This document shows, one piece after another, positions 16,569 through 24,961 of a stretch of 64,000 nucleotides of DNA. The first letter of the stretch is position 1. Every line of letters starts with the position of its first letter. The position numbers were made by a program, and so were the translations under genes. The notes under the pieces are model-generated. The model saw only the letters and a list, made by a program, of their open reading frames with translations, ran no database searches and was not told the DNA's origin. Source of the DNA: Paenibacillus sp. ACRRX (GTDB taxonomy: Bacteria > Bacillota > Bacilli > Paenibacillales > Paenibacillaceae); NCBI RefSeq assembly GCF_022346885.1, contig NZ_JAKRNK010000007.1, forward strand, positions 62,001 through 126,000. The letters are read 5' to 3'.

Positions 16569-16982
16569 ATGGACGGAAACAAAACAATATATGAAACCAT
16601 CGATGCGTATATTTCACAATTTTCTCCTGAAGTTCAGGTTATTCTTGAAGCGGTAAGAAAAGTAATTCGAGATTCAGCACCAGGTGCAAGCGAAAAGATC
16701 AGTTATCAAATGCCTACGTTTGTCCTGCATGGCAATTTGGTGCATTTTGCAGCCTATAAGCATCATATTGGCTTTTATCCGACTCCAAGCGGAATCAGCG
16801 CATTTGAACAGGAACTATCAGCATTCAAAGGGGCTAAAGGCTCCGTGCAATTTCCGCTTGATCAGCCGATGCCTTATGAATTAATAAGCAAAATTGTACA
16901 GTTCAGAGTTGCTGAGAATCTAGAGAAAGCAGAAGCTAAGTTAAAAAAGAAGCAGGACGGCGGCGGTAAAACAACAGTATAA
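16569..16982 (+). CDS. DUF1801 (YdhG-like, frataxin-fold) protein
   Basis: 137 aa. The pattern 'YISQFSPEVQVILEAVRKVI' then 'ISYQMPTF', 'HHIGFYPTPSGI' and 'GSVQFPLDQPMP' is the DUF1801 family, whose B. subtilis member YdhG (Fra) is a frataxin-like iron chaperone for Fe-S and heme synthesis. Length fits that of the family, with a Lys-rich C-terminal tail. The start follows GAGAGGGGAGAG. It lies 34 bases after vat and is probably cotranscribed with it, then a terminator follows. A frataxin-like role is inference from the family only; other DUF1801 members are uncharacterised. Confidence 0.85.
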   Translation: MDGNKTIYETIDAYISQFSPEVQVILEAVRKVIRDSAPGASEKISYQMPTFVLHGNLVHFAAYKHHIGFYPTPSGISAFEQELSAFKGAKGSVQFPLDQPMPYELISKIVQFRVAENLEKAEAKLKKKQDGGGKTTV

Positions 16983-16989
16983 GCAGGAC

Positions 16990-17019
16990 AAGGGACATGC
17001 CTCAAGCGTGTCCTTTTTT
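16990..17019 (+). terminator. Terminator after the DUF1801 gene
   Basis: AAGGGACATGC pairs with GCGTGTCCTTT around a five-base loop and is followed by TTTT. Confidence 0.75.
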
Positions 17020-17026
17020 ATTCAGA

Positions 17027-17041
17027 TAATAATCATTATAT
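17027..17041. promoter_or_regulatory. Fur-like box, 12 of 15
   Basis: TAATAATCATTATAT matches the 7-1-7 Fur consensus at 12 of 15 positions, 97 bases before the DUF2165 gene. It is weaker than the boxes at 8766, 23648 and 24794 and may be inactive. Confidence 0.35.
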
Positions 17042-17138
17042 GTGGTAAAATTTAGGTATCCCTTCTGAGGAGGGAAATCGTGTAAGCATTATCGAACTGT
17101 CGTTCTGCCTACAAAACATGAGAGGGATGTGATGTGTC

Positions 17139-17648
17139 TTGAGCAATTTGACTTTACGATATTTAAAAGTATTGATCGTTTTCTTTACGGCACTTTTTGG
17201 AACGGCAATTTTTGCAGGCAATCTGATGGATTATCATTCCAACTATATGTTTGTACAGCATGTGCTGTCGATGGATACTACCTTTGACGGGAATGCGCTT
17301 ATGTGGCGCTCCATAACGAGTCCGATCCTGCACACGGTGGCCTACGTTGGCATCATTGCTGCGGAAGGCTTGTTCTCTTTGTTCGCCTGGATTGCAGCAG
17401 TGAGGATGCTTCGAAACGTAAAGCAAGAAGCAAAGTTGTTTAATAATGCAAAGACTTGCGCATATATCGCCTACATGTTGGCATTCTGTATTTGGTTTTT
17501 TGGCTTTGCCATTGTGGGTTCAGAATGGTTTGCGATGTGGCAATCCGATACGTGGAATGGCAAACAAACCGCGATGGACATTACGGAGGTCATGATCGGT
17601 TTTGTCATCTTGGTGTCGCTGCGTGATAAGGAACTGGTAGAGGTCTGA
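17139..17648 (+). CDS. DUF2165 small membrane protein
   Basis: 169 aa with four predicted membrane segments: near residues 8-27 ('VLIVFFTALFGTAIFAG'), 65-90, 108-130 and 145-163. The strings 'LMDYHSNYMFVQHVLSMDTTF' (in two parts) and 'WRSITSP' are the DUF2165 signature; the family has no established function. The TTG start has AGAGGG twelve bases upstream. The gene is alone between a terminator and a decayed ankyrin-like fragment on the other strand. A weak Fur-like box upstream hints at iron control but is not enough to claim it. Confidence 0.8.
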   Translation: MSNLTLRYLKVLIVFFTALFGTAIFAGNLMDYHSNYMFVQHVLSMDTTFDGNALMWRSITSPILHTVAYVGIIAAEGLFSLFAWIAAVRMLRNVKQEAKLFNNAKTCAYIAYMLAFCIWFFGFAIVGSEWFAMWQSDTWNGKQTAMDITEVMIGFVILVSLRDKELVEV

Positions 17649-17656
17649 TCAGAACG

Positions 17657-17731
17657 TCACTGGATAAACATATCCAGCATCCGCCACATTTCCACCTCTC
17701 CTGCGATCTGGAGCGGCGACTGCCCATATGT
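17657..17731 (-). pseudogene. C-terminal ankyrin-repeat-like remnant
   Basis: Read on the minus strand this 24-codon piece gives 'ATYGQSPLQIAGEVE' then 'MWRMLDMFIQ' and a stop. The 'YGQSPLQIA' part is the core of an ankyrin repeat, as found at the ends of ankyrin proteins. A TGA lies directly upstream in frame, so it is cut off from any start. It appears to be the tail of a lost gene whose body was replaced by the MATE transporter region. Confidence 0.3.
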
Positions 17732-17862
17732 CGCTCAAAAGGTCGCTTTTACGCCCTGTTAAGGTAACAGTCATCACTTTTATATCCTTGGGATAGTGGT
17801 ATAATAATGCAGCAACTAGCGCTGTCAATGGATTCCATGGCAGAATAATACCAAAAAAAGAG

Positions 17863-19266
17863 ATGATTACACTGAGTACAATAGATCCCAGTATAAAGAG
17901 AAGGACTACGTTCCTGCTGAACAAATATTTCACAGGTGACACGCTTGATTATAAACAAATTATCGCGATAATTATCCCGATATTTGTGGATCAAGCTTTT
18001 ATTATTTTGATGAGCTTGTTAAATACGGCGATGATCAGCTCATCAGGTGTTGCAGCCGTCAGTGCAGTGAGTATGGTTGATTCGCTGAATATCTTTTTAA
18101 TTAACGTTTTTGTTGCTGTGGCAACGGGCGGAACCGTTATCGTAGCGCAGTATAAGGGCAGCGGCAACAAGGAGATGGTTGCCAAGTCAGCCGCGCAGGC
18201 CATATCTGCCGTGGCCATCTTATCGATCCTGATTAGCGCGCTGGTCATTATTTTTCATAATCCAACGTTAGATTTATTGTTTGGACGGGCTGATGCGGAA
18301 GTGTTCGACAATGCGAAATTGTTTCTGATTGGTAGCTGTATCTCTTACCCCTTTATTGCGATTTTCCAAGCTATAACGGGAGCGCTGAGAGGGATTGCCG
18401 AGACCAAAGCATGCTTGGGTTTGTCGCTTATTATGAACCTTACCTACTTGGGCTTAAATATTTTGTTTATTACGTTTCTGGATATGGGGGTCGTCGGGTT
18501 AATTATTTCGATGATCACAGCAAGAGTATTGGGCATGGTTATTGCGTTAATCTATTTAGTTAAATACAATCAGACGCTGCGGTTCCGCATCCAAAATGCA
18601 CTTAAGCTTAATTTCTCTATTCTTAAAAAAATTATGATTATTGGCGTTCCATTCGCGGCGGAGCAGATGTTTTTTAATGGCGGAAAGCTATTAACGCAGA
18701 CGTTTATCGTCCAACTTGGAACGATGGCCATTACAGTGAACGCGATTGGCGGTTCCATCTCATTGGTATTTCAGATCGGGGCAAATGCGTTGAGCATCTC
18801 CATAGTAACGGTGGTCGGCCAATGTATCGGGCGACGGAACACTCAAGATGCGAGGAAGTTTATTAAGTCGTTTATATGGCTGTCCTCGATATTTTTTGTT
18901 GTGATGGCGGCGATTCTTTTACCTTTATACCCGTTCATCGTGAGCTTATTCTCTCCGCCAGCCAAGATTGTGCCGGATATCTTTCAACTGCTGGTGCTGA
19001 TTGCAGTCACACAGCCATTTTTATGGTCAATTAGCTTTATTTTGCCTTCCGCCTTACGAGCAGCCGGTGACTCGAATTTTACTTCGATTACGTCGCTGCT
19101 TACGATGTGGGTACTCCGTGTAATTTTGGGCTACGTGTTAGGGATAACACTCGGTATGGGAATCATGGGTGTTTGGATTGCGATGGTCATTGAATGGGGC
19201 GTTCGTGGCTCGATCTTTGTCTGGCGCTTCAGAGGCGAGAAATGGTATAGCCGTAAATTGATATGA
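17863..19266 (+). CDS. MATE-family multidrug efflux transporter
   Basis: 467 aa with twelve predicted membrane segments in two halves. The first half opens 'YKQIIAIIIPIFVDQAF' and contains 'GVAAVSAVSMVDSLNIF' and 'GGTVIVAQYKG'; the second opens 'ILKKIMIIGVPFAAEQM' and contains 'GANALSISIVTVVGQCIG', the duplicated MATE pattern. MATE proteins export cationic drugs and dyes by sodium or proton antiport across the cell membrane. The ATG at 17863 lacks a good ribosome binding site (AAAGAG abuts it), so translation may be weak or start elsewhere. Single gene, followed by a terminator. Substrate unknown. Confidence 0.9.
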   Translation: MITLSTIDPSIKRRTTFLLNKYFTGDTLDYKQIIAIIIPIFVDQAFIILMSLLNTAMISSSGVAAVSAVSMVDSLNIFLINVFVAVATGGTVIVAQYKGSGNKEMVAKSAAQAISAVAILSILISALVIIFHNPTLDLLFGRADAEVFDNAKLFLIGSCISYPFIAIFQAITGALRGIAETKACLGLSLIMNLTYLGLNILFITFLDMGVVGLIISMITARVLGMVIALIYLVKYNQTLRFRIQNALKLNFSILKKIMIIGVPFAAEQMFFNGGKLLTQTFIVQLGTMAITVNAIGGSISLVFQIGANALSISIVTVVGQCIGRRNTQDARKFIKSFIWLSSIFFVVMAAILLPLYPFIVSLFSPPAKIVPDIFQLLVLIAVTQPFLWSISFILPSALRAAGDSNFTSITSLLTMWVLRVILGYVLGITLGMGIMGVWIAMVIEWGVRGSIFVWRFRGEKWYSRKLI

Positions 19267-19327
19267 TGAGTCGGGCAACGATCGAAGAAGTAACTAGCCA
19301 CAAATTGTATAGATAGAAAGCTATGAA

Positions 19328-19376
19328 GAAAGCATGCTGCTGCGATGTATACACATCGACACGAGCGTGCTTTTTC
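19328..19376 (+). terminator. Terminator after the MATE gene
   Basis: A long interrupted hairpin from GAAAGC-TGCT to AGCGTGCTTT with inner arms CGATGTG-type, followed by TTTTTC. Confidence 0.6.
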
Positions 19377-19616
19377 TTTGCAATTGGACATATGAAACGG
19401 ATCACGCCTAAAGGATTATTGAGTATGACTATACAACCAAAGAATCTATGTTAGGTTCTTCGCTCCTCGCCTATTTTAATATACAAAAATTTATAAAAAC
19501 AGAATTTATTCTAAATTGATGCTTTAAACAGAAAAATGATAGTATAACTGAAAATTTAGCAAAATCTATTTCTCCTATGCTGCATGCATACGATGAACGT
19601 CGACGCGGAGATGGTT

Positions 19617-19638
19617 TGCAAAATTAATAAATTTTGCA
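19617..19638. repeat. Perfect 9-4-9 palindrome in the permease leader
   Basis: TGCAAAATT (19617-19625), AATA, AATTTTGCA (19630-19638). It lies 53 bases before the GTG start of the permease gene and could be a repressor site or an mRNA hairpin. Confidence 0.6.
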
Positions 19639-19691
19639 TATGTCGGCATACTAAAAATGTTTTTTGTGCCCATTGCATAGGAGGAATTGTT

Positions 19692-21077
19692 GTGAATCAG
19701 CTGTTTCGAAAAAAGTCACTGAGTCTTATGCTTGCTCAAAGTGAGAAAAAAGAACTGGCTCGGGCTATGTCCTTAATGGATTTAATTTTTCTTGGCGTAG
19801 GCTGTGTGATCGGTACCGGTATTTTTGTGGTTACTGGTGTGGTAGCGGCAGAAGCTTCTGGACCTGCAATCATGCTATCATTTGCACTCGCAGGCATAGT
19901 CTGCGCACTCGCCGCATTTTGTTACGCTGAGTTTTCATCAGCTGTACCTGTTTCGGGAAGCGTGTACACATACACGTATGCAACGTTGGGCGAATTGTGT
20001 GCTTTCCTGATTGGATGGGATCTTATGCTTGAGTATGTACTGGCAATCTCTGCTGTAGCAACGGGCTGGTCAGCTTACTTTCAATCCTTGCTTAAGGGCT
20101 TTCAAATACATGTCCCCGCCATTGTGTCCTCTGCTCCTGGTGTAGGAAAAGGAGGAATTATCGATTTACCCGCCGTGCTCATCATATTGGCCATCACTGC
20201 ACTTGTTAGTAAAGGGGTAAAGGAAAGTATTAAATTTAACAACATGATGGTATTTGTCAAATTAGCAGTTATCTTGTTATTTATCGTTGTGGGAATTTGG
20301 TATGTTAAACCAGACAACTGGGTGCCATTTGTTCCGTTTGGATTTAACGGGATTATTACAGGTGCAGCTACTGTGTTCTTTGCTTACATCGGGTTTGATG
20401 TTATCGCATCAGCATCAGAAGAAGTAAAAAATCCTAAAAAAACGATGCCTATTGGCATAATCGCGTCCTTATTTATTTGTACCCTTGTTTATATGGTCGT
20501 ATCGGGTGTATTAACAGGGATGATTTCGTATACCGAGTTAAATGTGGGTGCCCCTGTTGCACTAGCACTACAATCAGTTGGACAAAATTCAATAGCGGGT
20601 ATCATTTCAGTCGGAGCTGTATTTGGGATTACAACTGTTATTCTGGCTTTAATTTATGCGCAAGTTCGCCTAGCCTACGCCATGAGCCGTGATGGATTAC
20701 TACCGAAGAAGTTCTCGCAAGTCAAAGCCAAGACTCAAACTCCATTCGCTAACACATGGATAACCGGGTTTGTAGCTGCAGGAATTGCAGGCTTTATTGA
20801 TTTAACCACCCTTGCTCATTTAGTCAATATGGGTACATTGGCTGCATTTACGTTAATATCCATCGCCATTATCGTTTTACGCAAGAAATTCCCGGATTTA
20901 AAAGCTTCTTTCCGGGTTCCGTTTGTGCCGGTACTGCCCATTCTTAGTGCATTATTCTGCTTATATTTGGCGGTCAGTTTGCCTTTAATCACTTGGATTT
21001 CATTTGTGATATGGATTGGCGTAGGGACGGTCGTATACTTTGTATATTCACGCAAGCATAGCCATTTGAATCAATAA
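19692..21077 (+). CDS. APC-family amino-acid permease (YfnA/CAT type)
   Basis: 461 aa from GTG 19692, set by AGGAGG at 19679-19684. Twelve membrane segments. The first, 'LMDLIFLGVGCVIGTGIFVV', carries the APC unwound helix GxGxxxGTGIF. 'FFAYIGFDVIASASEEVKNP' is the second conserved block. Together with the 'KKELARAMSLMDL' prefix this points to the cationic amino acid transporter branch with B. subtilis YfnA. These are proton-coupled uptake systems in the cytoplasmic membrane. Single gene; a palindrome in the leader suggests regulation. Exact substrate is not readable from sequence. Confidence 0.9.
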   Translation: MNQLFRKKSLSLMLAQSEKKELARAMSLMDLIFLGVGCVIGTGIFVVTGVVAAEASGPAIMLSFALAGIVCALAAFCYAEFSSAVPVSGSVYTYTYATLGELCAFLIGWDLMLEYVLAISAVATGWSAYFQSLLKGFQIHVPAIVSSAPGVGKGGIIDLPAVLIILAITALVSKGVKESIKFNNMMVFVKLAVILLFIVVGIWYVKPDNWVPFVPFGFNGIITGAATVFFAYIGFDVIASASEEVKNPKKTMPIGIIASLFICTLVYMVVSGVLTGMISYTELNVGAPVALALQSVGQNSIAGIISVGAVFGITTVILALIYAQVRLAYAMSRDGLLPKKFSQVKAKTQTPFANTWITGFVAAGIAGFIDLTTLAHLVNMGTLAAFTLISIAIIVLRKKFPDLKASFRVPFVPVLPILSALFCLYLAVSLPLITWISFVIWIGVGTVVYFVYSRKHSHLNQ

Positions 21078-21173
21078 GAGCTTGTACTGTAGGCAAGTTT
21101 TCATTTACATCTCCGCTTATTTCTAACATACTGAGAATAGAAGGAAGCATGCTTGTACAGGATAAGGAATGAT

Positions 21174-21199
21174 GCCGGACGGAGACGTTTCCGTCAGGC
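21174..21199 (+). terminator. Hairpin between permease and ferritin genes
   Basis: GCCGGACGGA pairs with TCCGTCAGGC in nine of ten positions around GACGTT. The T-tract after it is poor, so it may be a weak terminator or a leader structure of the ferritin mRNA. Confidence 0.4.
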
Positions 21200-21271
21200 T
21201 GTGTCATTTTATGTGCACAAGCTGTAAAAGCTTACCTTTCATCAAGACAAGCCATTAGGGAGAGTGATCCG

Positions 21272-21784
21272 ATGTTAAGTGAGAAGCTGCTCGACAAGTT
21301 AAACGATCAAATGAATTATGAATTTTATTCCTCGCAGGTATATCTGGCCATGGCGGCCTACTGTTCGTCGGAGAGCTTTGATGGGTTTGCTAACTTTTTC
21401 ATCGTGCAGGCGGAAGAAGAGAAATTCCATGGAATGAAAATATTCCACTTTATTAATACATTGGGCAAGCGTGCGGTGATCAGCGGGATGGAGAACCCTC
21501 AGAATGAGTACAGCTCCTTGCTTGACGCTTTTGAACATTCCTATGCGCATGAGCAGTCTGTAACAAAGCGTATCTATGAATTATCCGACATTGCGTGGAA
21601 TGAACGCGAACATGCGACAATCAACTTCCTCAAGTGGTTTATCGATGAGCAAGTGGAGGAAGAGTCAACCTTCGACAGCATCATTCAAAAGCTTCGTCGT
21701 ATTGACAATGACAGCAACGCTTTCTATATGCTTGATTCCGAGCTTGCGAAGCGTACGTTCACGCCACCGGCGGGCGAAGCTTAA
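21272..21784 (+). CDS. ftnA: Non-heme ferritin
   Basis: 170 aa, the length of bacterial ferritin subunits, which assemble 24-mer shells that oxidise Fe2+ and store ferric mineral in the cytosol. The ferroxidase ligands are visible: Glu17 in 'MNYEFYSSQVY', the Glu cluster and His in 'QAEEEKFHGMKIFHFIN' (Glu50, His53), Glu94 in 'HEQSVTKRIYELSDIA' and the Gln/Glu of 'DEQVEEE'. There is no heme-ligand Met as in bacterioferritin. GGGAG lies upstream of the ATG, and a strong terminator follows. It stands alone beside Fur-controlled siderophore genes, fitting an iron-homeostasis neighbourhood. Confidence 0.93.
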   Translation: MLSEKLLDKLNDQMNYEFYSSQVYLAMAAYCSSESFDGFANFFIVQAEEEKFHGMKIFHFINTLGKRAVISGMENPQNEYSSLLDAFEHSYAHEQSVTKRIYELSDIAWNEREHATINFLKWFIDEQVEEESTFDSIIQKLRRIDNDSNAFYMLDSELAKRTFTPPAGEA

Positions 21785-21806
21785 GCTTATAGTCAGTCTA
21801 GAGAAT

Positions 21807-21856
21807 AAAGAAGCTGCTTTCCCTAAGTGTAACAAGAGGGGAGCAGCTTCTTTTTT
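21807..21856 (+). terminator. Terminator after the ferritin gene
   Basis: AAAGAAGCTGCT-TCCC pairs with GGGGAGCAGCTTCTT and is followed by T6. Confidence 0.8.
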
Positions 21857-21944
21857 ATCAATATACGCAGCGAATAATTGATCGACCTGCAGGTGGCACG
21901 GACAATGAGTGATCCCAACGGAATCACAGCGGGCCTCCCCTAAT

Positions 21945-23621
21945 TCATGGCGTCCAGAGATGTGGAAAGTGCTTGAGCAGCAAATTGCTTGTCAAGCCAT
22001 CATCACTATTCCAGACACAGTCGAGAAAGTGCACTTTGTTGGCTTGAACAGCGGGTAGTTCGTTCCAGCCTGAAAGTTGACGAAGTGCGGCTTGGGCAGC
22101 ACTTATATTTCTAGCTGGTCTAACAAGGACGAATAAACGATCACCCATGACATAATCCTCTAACTGTTCCGGTGGAATACAAAAGTACCTGCCCATGTTA
22201 GGCCGCACCATTTGCAGGCGCGGATCCATACGGAAGCCAAGTGGATGGTAAACCAGCTTGGCCAATCCCCACATCCGATTCAGCAGATACAACCTTTGAT
22301 TATGATCATAAAATAGTACGACTGCCGTCTCCGTATCGGTCTGTTGGGAGTGAAGCTCTCTTAGTTCTCTCCACATTTGCTCGATCTGCTGCTCATATTC
22401 ATCGAGCCAGGCATGAGCTTCCTGCTTGATGCCCAAAATATGAGCTAGCTTGTGCAAACGCTGAGAGAGTGGGGCGTACTCATTAAAGGTAAACGTTGGC
22501 GCAATCGAAGCAATCTGTTCGTACTGCTCACTCCCATAACGGCTTAGCAGTACAAGGTCAGGATGCAGTGCACGGATCTTATCTGGAATAGCGGGAAAAC
22601 CGATTTCCTGTGTATCTTTCAGCCTTGCACGAAACCAGTCCACATGGTGTTGGCGCAAATCGGCTCCCACAAGAGGAACATGAAGTGCAAGCAGATCGCC
22701 AAGTGTGCTGGCGTCGTCATAAACGATTCGCTGCGGATGAGTTGGAATGAGAATCTGCCTTCCCCGCCAATCTTTAATGCATTGCTCCGTGCTGTGCAGT
22801 TGTGAATACTGGCTTGGTGTCAGACCTGTAATGCGTCGAAAGCGACGGCTAAAGTACTGTTCGTCCATGTAGCCAACTTGGTGTGCCACTTCCCATACAC
22901 GCATTGTTGATACGGTCAGCAGTTCTTTCGCTTGTTCGATCCGGAGCGCGGTCATATAATCAATTGGTGTCTGGCCCGTTAAGCGCTTGAACATACGACA
23001 GAACTGCCAGCGAGGGAGCTTAGACATAGCAGCTAGTTGTTGCACGGTTATATCTTTATGGAAGTTTGCTTGTAAAAAGGAAATGGTATCTATTATGGCT
23101 GCTTTAGGATCGGCCGCTGGGACTGGCTGAGCAGTTAGCTGTTCCAGTAATTCACCAAGCAAGGCAAGGAACTGCTGTTGATATTTGAGCCAGGTAAGAT
23201 CGTCATGTACAGTCGAATATTGAAGCAAGTTTTCTATTATCTCTAATATTTTAGAGACGGAACATTCTCCGTAGTTGAGCTCCATTCCCCATACTTTAGC
23301 TAAGTGAAAAGTCTCTCCTCTACGGTGTTCCACTTCAAAGGCTAGTTCATAGAGCAGGCCTTCTTCACTTACGCGTTCTAGTTCGGCAGTTTGGGTAGGG
23401 GCAAGAAGGAAATAGGATTGATGTCCCGCTAAATACTGCTGTCGATTCACGCTCAGCTCGACATGTCCTTTTATGATCAGCAGCAAACGGTATTCGGCTG
23501 GTCGTGAGACTGTATTATTAATGAGAGCCGGCTTGTCCGACGTTATTTGGCGTATGCTGTTTAAGAAGTAAGAAAGGGAACGCAGCTCGGAGTTCTTTTT
23601 CTCTGTTTTGTTCAAAGCCAT
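21945..23621 (-). CDS. Btr-like AraC activator fused to a siderophore-binding domain
   Basis: 558 aa. Residues about 1-165 form an AraC sensor-like region, about 165-275 an AraC DNA-binding domain ('DITVQQLAAMSKLPRWQFCR' and 'VWEVAHQVGYMDEQYFSRRF'), and about 290-555 a TroA/FepB-type siderophore-binding domain ('IPTHPQRIVYDDASTLGDLL', 'VFLFYDHNQ'-like strands). This is the architecture of B. subtilis Btr (YbbB), which binds bacillibactin in the cytosol and activates feuABC. GGAGG precedes the ATG. A Fur box (13 of 15) lies at 23648-23662. The adjacent lipoprotein gene, transcribed just upstream, is the obvious target (inference). Confidence 0.9.
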   Translation of the reverse strand: MALNKTEKKNSELRSLSYFLNSIRQITSDKPALINNTVSRPAEYRLLLIIKGHVELSVNRQQYLAGHQSYFLLAPTQTAELERVSEEGLLYELAFEVEHRRGETFHLAKVWGMELNYGECSVSKILEIIENLLQYSTVHDDLTWLKYQQQFLALLGELLEQLTAQPVPAADPKAAIIDTISFLQANFHKDITVQQLAAMSKLPRWQFCRMFKRLTGQTPIDYMTALRIEQAKELLTVSTMRVWEVAHQVGYMDEQYFSRRFRRITGLTPSQYSQLHSTEQCIKDWRGRQILIPTHPQRIVYDDASTLGDLLALHVPLVGADLRQHHVDWFRARLKDTQEIGFPAIPDKIRALHPDLVLLSRYGSEQYEQIASIAPTFTFNEYAPLSQRLHKLAHILGIKQEAHAWLDEYEQQIEQMWRELRELHSQQTDTETAVVLFYDHNQRLYLLNRMWGLAKLVYHPLGFRMDPRLQMVRPNMGRYFCIPPEQLEDYVMGDRLFVLVRPARNISAAQAALRQLSGWNELPAVQANKVHFLDCVWNSDDGLTSNLLLKHFPHLWTP

Positions 23622-23647
23622 GGTAGTACCTCCAGCTCAGCTTTAAT

Positions 23648-23662
23648 TGAGAATTATTATCG
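23648..23662. promoter_or_regulatory. Fur box before the Btr-like gene, 13 of 15
   Basis: TGAGAATTATTATCG differs from the 7-1-7 consensus at two positions and lies 27 bases upstream of the start codon at 23621, in promoter position. Confidence 0.75.
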
Positions 23663-23690
23663 CTACTATATATCGGAAGTGTATAATATC

Positions 23691-23725
23691 AAAAAGCCAT
23701 TTTCAAGGTAAGTCGAAAATGGCTT
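23691..23725 (-). terminator. Terminator of the siderophore-binding lipoprotein gene
   Basis: On the minus strand the arms AAGCCATTTT and AAAATGGCTT are followed by TTT. It lies 20 bases after the stop at 23745 and separates this gene from the Btr-like gene. Confidence 0.75.
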
Positions 23726-23744
23726 CGTTCTATAGTGAAATTTG

Positions 23745-24749
23745 TTATTTAATCAGCATATTTGGGAGTTCATCTAGCAGCAGGTTGGCCGTTGTTGCAT
23801 CGTCATAATTCCACTTGTAATCCACTCTGACCATCTTTCCATTTTTGACGGCAGGGATACTGGTCCAGATCGGACTTTTCATAAAGGTCTCTAGTTCTGC
23901 TTGTCCGCTCTTGTCCACATTCGTGAGTACAAATAAGCGATCCCCAACATATTCATGCAGCAACTCAGCGGACACTTCAGGATAGGCTTGTCCGGCATCG
24001 ATAACCTCCTGTACTTTGGGAGCAGGTTTAAAGCCAAGCGGGTGATATAAAGTACTCGTTATGCCAGCACTTCCCATGACGTACCACTTCTTATTGCCGA
24101 AGAAGACCAGGGCGGTTGCTGTTTCACTTTTACCGATTACTCCGTCCTGTCGCAGCTTGTTCCAACTATTTTTTGCTTTTTGCTCATAGCTCGTAATCCA
24201 TCTTTCCGCTATTTGTTCTTTTCCGAGTAATTTCCCGAAGTTTCGTACCGTATCTGCTATCGATAATGTGTAATCGTAGGTGATGGTAGGGGCTATTTTA
24301 GAAAGATTGTCGTATTCTTTATCATTCATCACATCACCTAGCATAATGAGATCTGGGGTCAGTGACAGTGTCTTTTCCAAATTAATGGGGAAGCCGATAT
24401 CCTCTAGCTGTTCCACTTCCGGAAATATCGTTTTGTCATAGTAACGTTTATCCAGTCCTACAATGGGTACGTCAAATATTTTCAAGTCACCATAACGATT
24501 GCTATTGAGGACAATCCGTTGTGGGTTAACTGGCACTTGAACTTGGTTTCCCTCCGAATCGGTGAACTCTCGCGTAGAGGGAGAGGGGGACGTCGATTTT
24601 GTTTTAGATTCTGAAGCAGTCGTCGGTGAACTTACCTTCTCATTTGAATGATCGGATGCTCCGATATTAGTGCAAGCAGCCAGCAGCAGGGCAAGCAGCA
24701 GAAATGCAGTTGTCAAGGTATTGAATTTTTTTCTGGAGTATCGTTTCAT
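23745..24749 (-). CDS. Siderophore-binding lipoprotein
   Basis: 334 aa. The signal peptide ends in lipobox 'LAAC', then a Ser/Thr-rich spacer to about residue 60 precedes a TroA-type binding domain ('FTDSEGNQVQVPVNPQRIVL', 'DIGFPINLEKTLSLTPDLIM', 'WNYDDATTANLLLDELPNML'). The C-terminal 'WNYDD' is shared with the lipoprotein at 7739-8719 and, as 'WNSDD', with the Btr-like protein, so the three belong to one siderophore-binding subfamily. A near-perfect Fur box lies 45 bases upstream. No permease or ATPase gene follows; the next gene is the Btr-like activator. Likely ligand a catecholate or related siderophore (inference). Confidence 0.9.
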   Translation of the reverse strand: MKRYSRKKFNTLTTAFLLLALLLAACTNIGASDHSNEKVSSPTTASESKTKSTSPSPSTREFTDSEGNQVQVPVNPQRIVLNSNRYGDLKIFDVPIVGLDKRYYDKTIFPEVEQLEDIGFPINLEKTLSLTPDLIMLGDVMNDKEYDNLSKIAPTITYDYTLSIADTVRNFGKLLGKEQIAERWITSYEQKAKNSWNKLRQDGVIGKSETATALVFFGNKKWYVMGSAGITSTLYHPLGFKPAPKVQEVIDAGQAYPEVSAELLHEYVGDRLFVLTNVDKSGQAELETFMKSPIWTSIPAVKNGKMVRVDYKWNYDDATTANLLLDELPNMLIK

Positions 24750-24793
24750 GAATTGTCTAATCCCCTTATCATAAACATAATTGACACAATTAT

Positions 24794-24808
24794 TGATAAT
24801 CGTTATCA
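24794..24808. promoter_or_regulatory. Fur box before the lipoprotein gene, 14 of 15
   Basis: TGATAATCGTTATCA matches the 7-1-7 consensus at all but one base, 45 bases upstream of the start codon at 24749. Confidence 0.88.
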
Positions 24809-24961
24809 GTTAGTCTATCTTAGAACAATTATGCTCCTGCACTCAATGGACAAAAAATATGACTTTTGTGCAGACTTTGCTGATAGCAGTCACTCTACGG
24901 TTGATTTAGTGCATTGGCAACAGAGGCATTGATTTATCGTCATATACATTCGAAGGAGAGG

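Larger units (their letters stand above)
19267..19691. other. Intergenic leader of the amino-acid permease gene
   Basis: The left part holds the MATE terminator (19328-19376). The middle is very AT-rich with a possible promoter near 19516-19548 (TTGATG and TATAAC, spacing too long to be sure). The right part holds the 9-4-9 palindrome at 19617-19638. The permease frame is open upward to 19584, but the Shine-Dalgarno places the start at 19692. Confidence 0.45.

Noticed and set aside
17649-17942. 97-codon minus-strand frame with a hydrophobic start overlapping the MATE gene
   Set aside because: Its end runs through the ankyrin-like remnant in a different frame and its start overlaps the MATE coding start; no Shine-Dalgarno.
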